The notes beneath the pieces were generated by a model. That model made no database searches. It had not been told where the DNA came from and saw nothing but the letters and a program-made list of their open reading frames with translations. A DNA stretch of 16,219 bases from Actinomycetes bacterium (lineage in GTDB: Bacteria; Actinomycetota; Humimicrobiia; JAHJRV01), in contig DAOWJR010000055.1 of assembly GCA_030640275.1 (NCBI GenBank), positions 1 through 16,219 of the forward strand, in the 5' to 3' direction. The position numbers and the translations under genes were made by a program. Below, piece after piece: positions 1-6,667 of the stretch (position 1 is the stretch's first letter; each line of letters starts with the position of its first letter).

Positions 1-48
1 ATTAAAGAAGAAATTAAAAGATTTAGAGAAAGTGATATCTATATATAA
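1..48 (+). CDS. Possible 3' end of an upstream gene
   Basis: The first frame is open from the window edge and ends at TAA (46-48), giving 15 residues: IKEEIKRFRESDIYI. The charged, helix-like composition fits the C-terminus of a protein that starts outside the window. Fifteen residues identify no family, and AAA/GAA-rich DNA can give such a stretch by chance. The call rests only on the open frame and the position upstream of a spacer. Confidence 0.25.
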   Translation: MKEEIKRFRESDIYI

Positions 49-226
49 TCAATTGAGGTATAAAGAGGTAGAGAAAGAAAAGTAGAAGTAAGAATAGATA
101 TATAAATAGAAATAAAAAAGATACAGATAAAAAAAGAATAAAAATAGATAGAAATAAAAGATTTGAGTGATATATAAATAATAATAAACCAGAATGGAAA
201 GAAAAGAAAAAAATTAAGGAGTTAAA
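49..226 (+). other. Purine-rich, cytosine-poor spacer
   Basis: This stretch is almost free of C on the + strand: between 51 and 188 there is one C (124). It consists of A/G runs broken by TATA-like steps and is full of stops in the forward frames. A partial echo of the preceding sequence is visible: AAAAGATTT followed by AGTGATAT occurs near 17-37 and again near 157-175. I see no RNA gene or terminator. The only functional element is the AAGGAG ribosome-binding site just before 227. Confidence 0.6.
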
Positions 227-1066
227 ATGGTTGAAATTAATTTATCAGAAGAAGTGATGGTTAAAATCAAACAAAAGATTGGTTATCAAGCAACATTTAA
301 TGTTCCAGATATTTTTGCAGCCATTGATTTTGCTGATCGGAATAGTTTTAAAGCTGTTGAAATTAATCTCTGTATCCCAGTTTTTTATCCTGAAAAGTAC
401 AAAAAGAAAGAGAGAGAAAAGATTGCAAGATATTTAAAAGATAAAGGTATTACTCTTTTAATACATGCTCCAGAAGAAGCATCAATCTTTTCTTTTCAAG
501 ATGAAGTGAGAAAAAACTCAATAAAGATTTTAAAAAGAGTGATTGATTTTGGTTATGATATTGGTGCTAAAACAATAACTTTCCACTTAGGATTTGATGT
601 ACTAATAAGTTCTAATGGGAAGATATTGGGTATACGAGAACTTTTTCCACATCAGTTTAAAAAGAACCTTACAGAAAGTTTATCCATTCTTTTGAGTTAT
701 TCAAAAGGGAAAATAGATTTATCATTAGAAAATGTTGGAAGTTTTGGTGAACCTGAGACTAAAGAGATTATTAAAAACTTTTTAGAAAATGAAAATCTTT
801 TTTTAACATGGGATTTAGGTCATAATAATTTGAAGTACAAACCTCACCAAAAACAAGATGAATTTTTTATGAAGTATTCAAATAAAATAAAGTGTTGTCA
901 CCTTCATGATAATCATGGGGACAGAGATGAACATTTACCTATTGGTGAAGGTGAGATAGACTTCAATTATTACCTACCAATACTGGTAAATTTAGATGCT
1001 TATTTAATATTTGAGGTAAGACCCAAGGAGCTTGCATTAATCTGTCTTAAAAACTTAAAAATTTAA
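227..1066 (+). CDS. Sugar phosphate isomerase/epimerase-like TIM-barrel protein
   Basis: This 279-residue protein has the pattern of the xylose isomerase-like / AP endonuclease 2 superfamily, metal-dependent TIM barrels that act on sugars or abasic DNA. Candidate metal ligands lie at the ends of successive strands: H80 (IHAP), H120, E168 (LSLENVG), D196 and H199 (WDLGHNN), H225/H227 (CHLHD), H236 (EHLPIGEGEIDF) and E263 (FEVRP). The EHLPIGEGEIDF segment is typical of the sugar isomerase/epimerase branch, and length matches single-domain members. The ATG start has AAGGAG at a good distance. No signal peptide is seen, so it is probably cytoplasmic. The gene converges with the DUF1287 gene, only 11 bases apart, so no pathway can be read from neighbours. 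Substrate is unknown; an endonuclease IV-like role is less likely but not excluded. Confidence 0.8.
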   Translation: MVEINLSEEVMVKIKQKIGYQATFNVPDIFAAIDFADRNSFKAVEINLCIPVFYPEKYKKKEREKIARYLKDKGITLLIHAPEEASIFSFQDEVRKNSIKILKRVIDFGYDIGAKTITFHLGFDVLISSNGKILGIRELFPHQFKKNLTESLSILLSYSKGKIDLSLENVGSFGEPETKEIIKNFLENENLFLTWDLGHNNLKYKPHQKQDEFFMKYSNKIKCCHLHDNHGDRDEHLPIGEGEIDFNYYLPILVNLDAYLIFEVRPKELALICLKNLKI

Positions 1067-1074
1067 TTTTTGAG
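1054..1074. terminator. Weak AT hairpin between convergent genes
   Basis: CTTAAAAAT pairs with ATTTTTGAG around a 3-base TTA loop, giving a 9 bp stem with one G-T pair. It lies across the stop codon of the isomerase-like gene and just before the stop of the converging DUF1287 gene. A-tract on one side and T-tract on the other would suit a bidirectional terminator. The stem is nearly all A-T, so it would be weak. Confidence 0.35.
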
Positions 1075-1077
1075 TAA

Positions 1078-1923
1078 TTATTGTGGGTAGCGGTAATGAC
1101 CAGAGATAGTTTTTTCAGTTAACCAATTAAGCTCTGATACATATCCGGGTGGGTCAGCACTTGTTATTACATAAGGGATTCCATTTTCTGTTGGTTTGTC
1201 AGATATTATCCCTACTGTATCAGACAATTCATCTCCAATTTCTAATTCAAAAAATACTATATCACCTGGCATCCACTGATTCATAATCTCACTCTTTGTT
1301 GGATCAACTTCAGTTGTTAAAGTTTTCCCAAATTTTTTAAAAAAGGCTTCTTGATGAGGAATTCTTCTGAAGTCTATATTCTTATCAATAATCTTGTTTT
1401 GATATCTATCAAAAGGATAATCACTTTTAGCGATAAGCATATCTTCATATATGAGTTCTCTGATATCATATCCCGCTGCTTTTAATGCTCTTGCTACAAC
1501 ATCTGTGGCAATTCCCTCTTTTTCTGGAGGATATCCTTCATTATAGTATTCAAACTTATTTTCAATAAATTCCTCACATTGTTGTTTAGCATTTTCTAAT
1601 ATTTTTCTCTGTGTGGCGGGAATTTCTAACTTCTCAGTTTCAATAACTGGCTGAGCTGGTTCTGAAACTATTTTTTTTATTTCCCCAACATATCTCCCTT
1701 CTGTGGTTTCTTCAGATTCCTCAGCAGATGGTTCTATATCTTTTACTGTCATTTCAACTTTTTCTAAAGAAACAAGTTCTTCTGGTTCCTTCTTGGGAAA
1801 TCTTACAAATTCAAGACCTTTTCCAACATTTTGTGTATCATAAAATAGGGCAATAAAAGCAATCTGTACAATTACTAAAAATATAATGATTGGGACAAGT
1901 TTTAGTTTAGGAATGTTTTTCAA
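1078..1923 (-). CDS. Membrane-anchored DUF1287-like protein lacking the expected Cys and His
   Basis: This 281-residue protein starts at TTG with GGAG about 8 bases upstream. Residues 8-28 form one hydrophobic membrane segment. Residues 45-105 are a Glu/Pro-rich linker, and 106-281 resemble DUF1287 (the E. coli YijF family, which looks like an NlpC/P60-type papain fold). Family landmarks are GIATDVVARALK (137-148), YEDM (159-162), NIDFRRIP (182-189), PGDIVFF (219-225), VGIISD (237-242) and the terminal GHYRY (275-279). As I recall the family, the second block reads GVCTDVV and the later block HIGIVS. Here Cys is A139, the His is T236, and the HN after the strand VI is replaced by TS. The protein is therefore probably not a working cysteine hydrolase and may bind cell-wall or another extracytoplasmic ligand. 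The domain assignment is by motif memory only. Confidence 0.7.
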   Translation of the reverse strand: MKNIPKLKLVPIIIFLVIVQIAFIALFYDTQNVGKGLEFVRFPKKEPEELVSLEKVEMTVKDIEPSAEESEETTEGRYVGEIKKIVSEPAQPVIETEKLEIPATQRKILENAKQQCEEFIENKFEYYNEGYPPEKEGIATDVVARALKAAGYDIRELIYEDMLIAKSDYPFDRYQNKIIDKNIDFRRIPHQEAFFKKFGKTLTTEVDPTKSEIMNQWMPGDIVFFELEIGDELSDTVGIISDKPTENGIPYVITSADPPGYVSELNWLTEKTISGHYRYPQ

Positions 1924-2183
1924 AATTAAACTCCAAGGAATCTCTTTAATATTTTATTTTTTAAATTTGACTTTCTTATTTTATCATAAATATATACTAT
2001 ACACGAGATAGGTTTATAGTTTGCTTTTTGAAAAAATAAAAGTCATGGAAACAATTTTGGTATAAAATTAAGTTTTAGATATCACTGTTTTGCTATAAAG
2101 ATTAAAAGAATTTAATTTTATGGCACTTCTTAAAAATTAGTATCAGCTGTTCTTTTTAGTGAAGAGCTAATTTTATTAATAAT

Positions 2184-2262
2184 CGGGATGTAGCGCAGCT
2201 TGGTTTAGCGCGCAGCGTTCGGGACGCTGAGGTCCGGGGTTCAAATCCCCGCATCCCGACCA
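2184..2262 (+). tRNA. tRNA-Pro (anticodon CGG)
   Basis: A full cloverleaf folds. The acceptor stem is CGGGATG / CATCCCG, the D-stem GCGC / GCGC, the anticodon stem CAGCG / CGCTG with loop TTCGGGA (anticodon CGG, reading CCG), and the T-stem CGGGG / CCCCG with loop TTCAAAT. CCA is encoded at the 3' end (2260-2262). Length is 79 bases, owing to a long D-loop. The GC-rich RNA stands out in AT-rich DNA. The 260 bases upstream (1924-2183) hold no gene. Possible -10 boxes of the TGnTATAAA type lie at 2058-2066 and 2091-2099 without convincing -35 boxes. No strong terminator follows. Confidence 0.97.
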
Positions 2263-2363
2263 TAATTAAAAAATTGAAATAAGATTCAAATTTCTTAAAA
2301 AATAGTATTAAATAAAATTGGGACTGTGCTATATTTTCAGAAAATTTTCATTTTTTAAAGTTA

Positions 2364-2391
2364 TTGTTAATAAAAATCGTTTAATTATAAA
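2364..2391 (+). promoter_or_regulatory. Candidate sigma-70-type promoter
   Basis: TTGTTA (2364-2369) and TATAAA (2386-2391) are separated by 16 bases and lie about 33 bases before the start at 2424. They match the -35 and -10 consensus at 4 and 5 of 6 positions. The region is very AT-rich, so chance matches are common. It would drive the membrane protein gene and perhaps tyrosine phenol-lyase 57 bases behind it. Confidence 0.4.
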
Positions 2392-2423
2392 TCTTTTAAG
2401 AACCTCATTATAATCAAGGAGGA

Positions 2424-3203
2424 ATGATGGTTAGTAATCAAAGTACAAATGAATCAAAAGGAAGATCAAAATTTTTACAGGGTTGCTTAATAACAGTTGG
2501 GATATTTTTACTTTTGGCATTTGGGTTTATAGCGGGGGTTGTAGCAACTACTGGCTATATTTCAATTACTAATAATGTTTCGCCAATTGACCTTTTAAAA
2601 CCGGGAAATCTATGGCAAGAATATTATTTGAGAGAGAGGGGACCAGAAAGAGAGTTACCAGAGGCTTTACCAAAGCAATTTAAAGAAGAGATTCCTGAAA
2701 AGTTTAAGGAAATGCAAACTATATGGAGTTCATACTGGTTTTATGAATTTTCTCCCGATTATTGGTCTGAAGGAGAATATAGTATAAAAGTTAAATGGGT
2801 TTTCCCACATTGGTATGATTTTGATGAAATTCCCGAAGAAAAAGAAATTGATAGGGAAATGAAAAAACAACTTACAACTACTTCTCCTCCAACTTATGAA
2901 ACTACAATTAATTTCAAAGTAGATTCTGAAGCTAAAAAACATAAAGGTAATGTACTCTTTAATATTGATGGATTATATACTCCTGCAAGGAAAAAAATTG
3001 AGAATAAAACTATAAATCCTGAAGATAAAACGATTTTTTTGATTGGTTGGGTAACAGATTATAAAATGGATTATGAGGAAGCAGTGAAATTTTATGATGC
3101 TTGTATAGTGGAAATAAGTATAGATGATGAAGTGATAATTAAGCTGGAACTCACACCTATATTACCACATCGGGAAACCCCCGGTAGTTTTAGTCATTTA
3201 TAA
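2424..3203 (+). CDS. Single-pass membrane protein of unknown function
   Basis: I do not recognise this 259-residue protein. Residues 1-18 are polar and basic, and 19-41 form one hydrophobic segment (LQGCLITVGIFLLLAFGFIAGVV) that looks like an uncleaved anchor; the Cys at 21 does not make a convincing lipobox. The rest (about 220 residues) would lie outside the membrane. It has a Pro/Glu/Lys-rich stretch (72-95), then a region with many aromatics (WSSYWFYEFSPDYWSEGEY, 101-119) and alternating strand-like segments (IKVKWVF, TINFKV, GNVLFNIDGLYTP, DKTIFLIGWV, CIVEISI, VIIKLELTPI), suggesting a beta-sandwich-like domain. The ATG has AAGGAGG close by; a second ATG follows directly. It is followed by tyrosine phenol-lyase in the same direction, but nothing links the two functions. 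Confidence 0.8.
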   Translation: MMVSNQSTNESKGRSKFLQGCLITVGIFLLLAFGFIAGVVATTGYISITNNVSPIDLLKPGNLWQEYYLRERGPERELPEALPKQFKEEIPEKFKEMQTIWSSYWFYEFSPDYWSEGEYSIKVKWVFPHWYDFDEIPEEKEIDREMKKQLTTTSPPTYETTINFKVDSEAKKHKGNVLFNIDGLYTPARKKIENKTINPEDKTIFLIGWVTDYKMDYEEAVKFYDACIVEISIDDEVIIKLELTPILPHRETPGSFSHL

Positions 3204-3260
3204 ATAAAATAGATAGTGTTTTTAAAATATTATTTTTATTAACAAAAATGGAGGTGTTTT

Positions 3261-4640
3261 TTGGAAAAAGAAAGAACTATTGCTGAGCCATGGAGGATAA
3301 AAGTTGTAGAGCCCATTAAAGTTACAACAAAAGAGTACAGAAGGGAAGTTATTAAAGAAGCAGGATACAATACTTTCTTGTTAAAATCAAAGGATGTATT
3401 TATAGATCTATTAACAGATAGTGGAACTTCAGCTATGAGTGATAATCAGTGGGCCGGTATGATGTTAGGAGATGAAGCTTATTCTGGGAGCAAAAATTTC
3501 TATAACTTAGAAAAAGCAGTTCAGGAGATATATGGTTACAAATATGTTCTACCCACTCATCAGGGAAGAGGTGCTGAACATATAATTTCTCAAATAACTA
3601 TAAAACAAGGTGATTTTGTTCCAGGGAATATGTATTTTACTACTACAAGGGAACATCAGGAGAGAGCAGGTGGAATCTTTGTGGATGTTATCATAAATGA
3701 AGCCTATGATACACATTCTGAGCACACGTTTAAAGGAAATATTGACTTAAAAAAGTTGCAAAGTTTAATTGATAGAGTTGGAGCTGATAGGATTCCTTAT
3801 GTTAGTTTCGAGATGAATGTGAATATGGCTGGGGGTCAGCCCTTTTCTATGGAAAATGCAGAGAAGGTGAGTGAGTTATGTCATAAGTATGGAATTAGCA
3901 TTTTTTATGATGCAACAAGATGTGTGGAAAATGCATATTTTATTCAGCAGAGAGAGAAAGGCTACCATGATAAAAGTATAAAAGAGATATTAAAAGAGAC
4001 GATGAGCCTTGGTGATGGCTGTACAATGAGTTCAAAGAAGGATGGATTAGTAAATATCGGTGGTTTTTTAGCATTAAATGATTATGACTTATTTGTAAAA
4101 GGAATGGCTTTATTACCTGTATTTGAGGGATTTCCTACTTATGGGGGTTTGGCTGGAAGAGATTTAGAAGCTGTTGCAAGAGGAATATATGAGTCGGTCG
4201 AGGATGATTATATTTCTGCAAGAGTCAGGCAAGTTGAATATTTGGGAAATAAAATAAAAGATTCTGGTGTACCTATTGTTACGCCAATTGGTGGACATGC
4301 AGTATATCTTGATGCTAAAAGGTTTCTTTCACATATTCCTCAATATGAATTTCCAGCACAGAGACTTGCTGCTGAAATCTATGTGGATTCAGGTGTAAGG
4401 AGTATGGAGAGAGGAATTATTTCAGCTGGAAGAGATAAAAAGACAGGGGACCATAAGTATCCTAAACTTGAATTAGTTAGATTGGCCATTCCTCGTAGAG
4501 TATATACAAATCTTCATATGGATGTAGTTGCTGAATCTGTTGTTGAGGTTTATAGTTACAGAGATAAGTTAAGAGGAATAAAGATGGTTTATGAACCAGC
4601 ACAACTAAGATTCTTCACAGCACGCTTTGAACTCTTGTAA
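3261..4640 (+). CDS. tpl: Tyrosine phenol-lyase (beta-tyrosinase)
   Basis: This 459-residue protein matches the PLP-dependent beta-eliminating lyase family over its full length. Tyrosine phenol-lyase splits L-tyrosine into phenol, pyruvate and ammonia in the cytoplasm and is reversible. Landmarks, with Citrobacter enzyme numbers in brackets: THQGRGAE, F126 (F123, stacks on PLP), T127 (T124), FYDATRCVEN with the PLP-contacting Asp, SSKKD with K260 (K257, Schiff base), GVRSMERG with M382 and R384 (M379, R381), PRRVYT, and RFFTARF at the end. R381 and T124 are the residues that separate tyrosine phenol-lyases from tryptophanases, so I prefer the former. One pocket position is tryptophanase-like: EGFPTYGG has F291 where the Citrobacter enzyme has M288. 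Start is TTG with GGAGGTG in front. A strong terminator follows. Confidence 0.88.
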   Translation: MEKERTIAEPWRIKVVEPIKVTTKEYRREVIKEAGYNTFLLKSKDVFIDLLTDSGTSAMSDNQWAGMMLGDEAYSGSKNFYNLEKAVQEIYGYKYVLPTHQGRGAEHIISQITIKQGDFVPGNMYFTTTREHQERAGGIFVDVIINEAYDTHSEHTFKGNIDLKKLQSLIDRVGADRIPYVSFEMNVNMAGGQPFSMENAEKVSELCHKYGISIFYDATRCVENAYFIQQREKGYHDKSIKEILKETMSLGDGCTMSSKKDGLVNIGGFLALNDYDLFVKGMALLPVFEGFPTYGGLAGRDLEAVARGIYESVEDDYISARVRQVEYLGNKIKDSGVPIVTPIGGHAVYLDAKRFLSHIPQYEFPAQRLAAEIYVDSGVRSMERGIISAGRDKKTGDHKYPKLELVRLAIPRRVYTNLHMDVVAESVVEVYSYRDKLRGIKMVYEPAQLRFFTARFELL

Positions 4641-4673
4641 GATATTTTAGAAGTTAAATAATATCATTAAAAT

Positions 4674-4712
4674 AAAGTCTGAGGAAAATTGATATTTTTT
4701 TTCTCAGACTTT
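4674..4712 (+). terminator. Rho-independent terminator of the tpl transcript
   Basis: AAAGTCTGAGGAAAA (4674-4688) pairs with TTTTTCTCAGACTTT (4698-4712), a 15 bp stem with one G-T pair and a 9-base loop, followed by TTATTTTA. The inner GTCTGAG/CTCAGAC part is perfect. It lies 34 bases after the tpl stop and cleanly separates tpl from the pilus operon. Confidence 0.85.
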
Positions 4713-4992
4713 TTATTTTAAAAATATATATTTTAATACTTTACTTTAGGATAGAATTGTGCTAATATATACATATGCATAATTACACAATTATATAAAA
4801 TCTTAAATGTTAATAGCAATATAAGTTATTCAAACAATAAGAAATATAAATAATTTTAGTAATACATTAATGTAAATAATCACAATAATATAACCTATAT
4901 ATCCATGCATTTTGATATTTTATGTGACATATTACAAATTTATAATGCGCTTAAAAAATTGCCCAATTTATCTCTTATATGAAACCTGAACA
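4713..4992 (+). promoter_or_regulatory. Gene-free upstream region of the tad operon with a TATAAT box
   Basis: The gap between tpl and cpaB holds no open frame of note. After the terminator it is very AT-rich, with no clear repeat array. A perfect TATAAT lies at 4941-4946, about 47 bases before the cpaB start. TTGATA (4912-4917) lies 23 bases upstream of it, too far for a standard -35; at the normal spacing only TTTTAT-like bases are found. It is the best promoter candidate for the pilus operon, but weak or activator-dependent. Confidence 0.35.
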
Positions 4993-5799
4993 ATGTATGA
5001 CAATCTTGAAAACAAAAAATTAAAGAAATTAAGAAGACCAAGAAGTTCAAATTTTTATTTAGTAATTTTCTCATTAATTTTAATAATCTTTGGATTTTTC
5101 ATTTTTAGATATATTTCATATTTAAAAAGAGAGATTCCAAGAGAAGGTGATTTCCTGAAGGTGTGTATTGTAAAAGAAGAAATTCCATCGCTTACTGTAA
5201 TTAGCGAAGAGATGATAATGCTAGTTGAAATACCAAGAAGATATTTGTTGAATAATGCGGTATTGGATAAAAATTTAGTTTTGGGAAGTATCACAAAGTA
5301 TCCTCTTTATGAAGGTGAGCAGATCTTGAGTTCAAAGATCAGTAAAAATACTGAGGATTTAATGTCTTTACCTGAAAATATTCCAGTTGATAAAAGAGTA
5401 ATAACTCTTCCACTCGATAGCCAAAGTATGATCCCACCTACAATAAAACCCGGAGATAAAGTTGATGTGATAGCCAATTTTCATGTAGATATTGATACAT
5501 ATAAAAATACACTGTTTAATACTAGATTAATTGCTTCAGCAAGAACTGTTCTGTCAGTTAAAAGTGGTTTTTTAACAGATGATGAGTTGAGAGAAAAGAA
5601 AGGTGAGAAAGAAGGTAACTTAGATCTTGATTTTTTAGATACAAATATTTCTAATTCTGAAAGGTGGATAACTCTATTAGTTCAATCAGAGGAGGTTATT
5701 GAAATAGCTCGTGCAATGGCAAATGGAAGATTATTTTTTTCTTTATGTCCTTCTAATAATGATGAATATCAAAGTTATGAGGGATATAAATTTCCATAG
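4993..5799 (+). CDS. cpaB: Flp pilus assembly protein CpaB/RcpC
   Basis: This 268-residue protein has a basic N-terminus, one membrane segment (21-41), then a SAF-like domain (about 54-118: FLKVCIVKEEIPSLTVISEEMI...EGEQILSSKIS) and the RcpC/CpaB motif LPLDSQSMIPPTIKPGDKVDVIANF (about 139-163). CpaB proteins sit outside the cytoplasmic membrane and help stabilise the Tad pilus channel; in diderms they work with the secretin. Length is typical. It is the first gene of the tad block and is followed by the TadZ-like ATPase after 29 bases. No Shine-Dalgarno sequence is visible before the ATG, which follows CCTGAACA. The context makes the call firm even though SAF domains also occur in other proteins. 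Confidence 0.85.
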   Translation: MYDNLENKKLKKLRRPRSSNFYLVIFSLILIIFGFFIFRYISYLKREIPREGDFLKVCIVKEEIPSLTVISEEMIMLVEIPRRYLLNNAVLDKNLVLGSITKYPLYEGEQILSSKISKNTEDLMSLPENIPVDKRVITLPLDSQSMIPPTIKPGDKVDVIANFHVDIDTYKNTLFNTRLIASARTVLSVKSGFLTDDELREKKGEKEGNLDLDFLDTNISNSERWITLLVQSEEVIEIARAMANGRLFFSLCPSNNDEYQSYEGYKFP

Positions 5800-5828
5800 A
5801 AATTTTATTACTAATTTTCTAAATAATT

Positions 5829-6665
5829 ATGAATGATAAAAGTATAAAAGAAGAATTAGCTTATGAGTCAATAAATTTAGATGAATATAATATTGTTAAT
5901 GAAGAAGTTAGAGGTAAAGTGGTGGGTTTAATAGGTTCGAAGGGTGGAGTTGGAACTACATTTATTGCAAGTCATGTTGCAGCACTTTGTTTAAAGAAAG
6001 AATATAACAATAAGGTTGTTTTAGTCGATCTTAATTTAGGAAATGGTGATATAAGAAATGTTTTTATTCAAACTGAGCCAGTTAAAGATTTGGGTGATTT
6101 GAGTTCAATTTTGGACGAATTAAGTGATATTTCTGTTAAAAATGTGGTTGAAGATACTAATAACGGGATATCAGCTATTTTTTCTCCAAATGATTTTAAA
6201 AAAGTTGAAGAATTTAGAGAAGGTGATATTAAACAGATAATAGATATATTAAGAAGTTCATATGAGTATATATTTCTGGATATACCTAATAACTTAAGTC
6301 TAAATTCTACGAAAGCTGGTATTAATTATTCAGATGAGCTGATAATAGTTACACTTTCACAATTTCTTTCAATTAAAAGATGTAATTGTCTACTAAAAGA
6401 AATTACTTCTTTTAAAAAGGGAGCAAATATTCATCTTGTTATAAATCGATATGATAGCTTTTCTGCAATTCCTTTAAAACATATAGAGCAGTTTTTAGAA
6501 ATTCCAATCTCTCAGGTGATACCCGAGGATTTAACACTGGGAATGATGTTTGATCAGAAAGGTACATTATTATGTGATAGAAAAGATTTATCTGTTATTA
6601 GTTCTATTAATAATCTTGTTTATATAATTTCTGATTCTAAAAATTTAAAGGTCAAAGAGGATTAG
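5829..6665 (+). CDS. tadZ: TadZ/CpaE-type ParA-like ATPase of the Tad pilus, short form
   Basis: This 278-residue protein is a MinD/ParA-family ATPase. After about 30 variable residues comes VVGLIGSKGGVGTTFIASHVA with the deviant P-loop KGGVGTT (38-44). Further landmarks are VVLVDLNLGNGD (switch I region, Asp), a predicted EYIFLDIPN Walker B-like strand and VINRYD near the base-recognition region. CpaE/TadZ proteins place the Tad machinery in the cell. The final P-loop Lys is Thr, as in many CpaE proteins. Typical CpaE/TadZ proteins carry an N-terminal receiver-like domain of about 120 residues; here it is absent. No Shine-Dalgarno sequence is visible before the ATG. The stop lies 2 bases before tadA, so the two are surely co-transcribed. 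Confidence 0.87.
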   Translation: MNDKSIKEELAYESINLDEYNIVNEEVRGKVVGLIGSKGGVGTTFIASHVAALCLKKEYNNKVVLVDLNLGNGDIRNVFIQTEPVKDLGDLSSILDELSDISVKNVVEDTNNGISAIFSPNDFKKVEEFREGDIKQIIDILRSSYEYIFLDIPNNLSLNSTKAGINYSDELIIVTLSQFLSIKRCNCLLKEITSFKKGANIHLVINRYDSFSAIPLKHIEQFLEIPISQVIPEDLTLGMMFDQKGTLLCDRKDLSVISSINNLVYIISDSKNLKVKED

Positions 6666-6667
6666 TA

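Noticed and set aside
1..226. A hydrophobic open frame on the minus strand in the purine-rich spacer
   Set aside because: It is the complement of A/G-rich DNA, giving a run of Leu, Phe and Ile codons. No convincing start codon or Shine-Dalgarno is present.
2145..2168. Small stem (AGCT-TTC / GAA-AGCT) just before the tRNA
   Set aside because: It has seven pairs with a G-G mismatch and no T-run, and its place in a tRNA leader suggests no specific function.
3261..4640. Tryptophanase (tnaA) as the identity of the lyase
   Set aside because: The residues that decide specificity (T124, M379, R381 equivalents) are those of tyrosine phenol-lyase. No TnaC-like leader peptide gene is seen upstream.
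4923..4936. CRP-like half site TGTGAC upstream of the TATAAT box of the tad operon
   Set aside because: The second half of the palindrome does not match, and a chance six-base match is likely.
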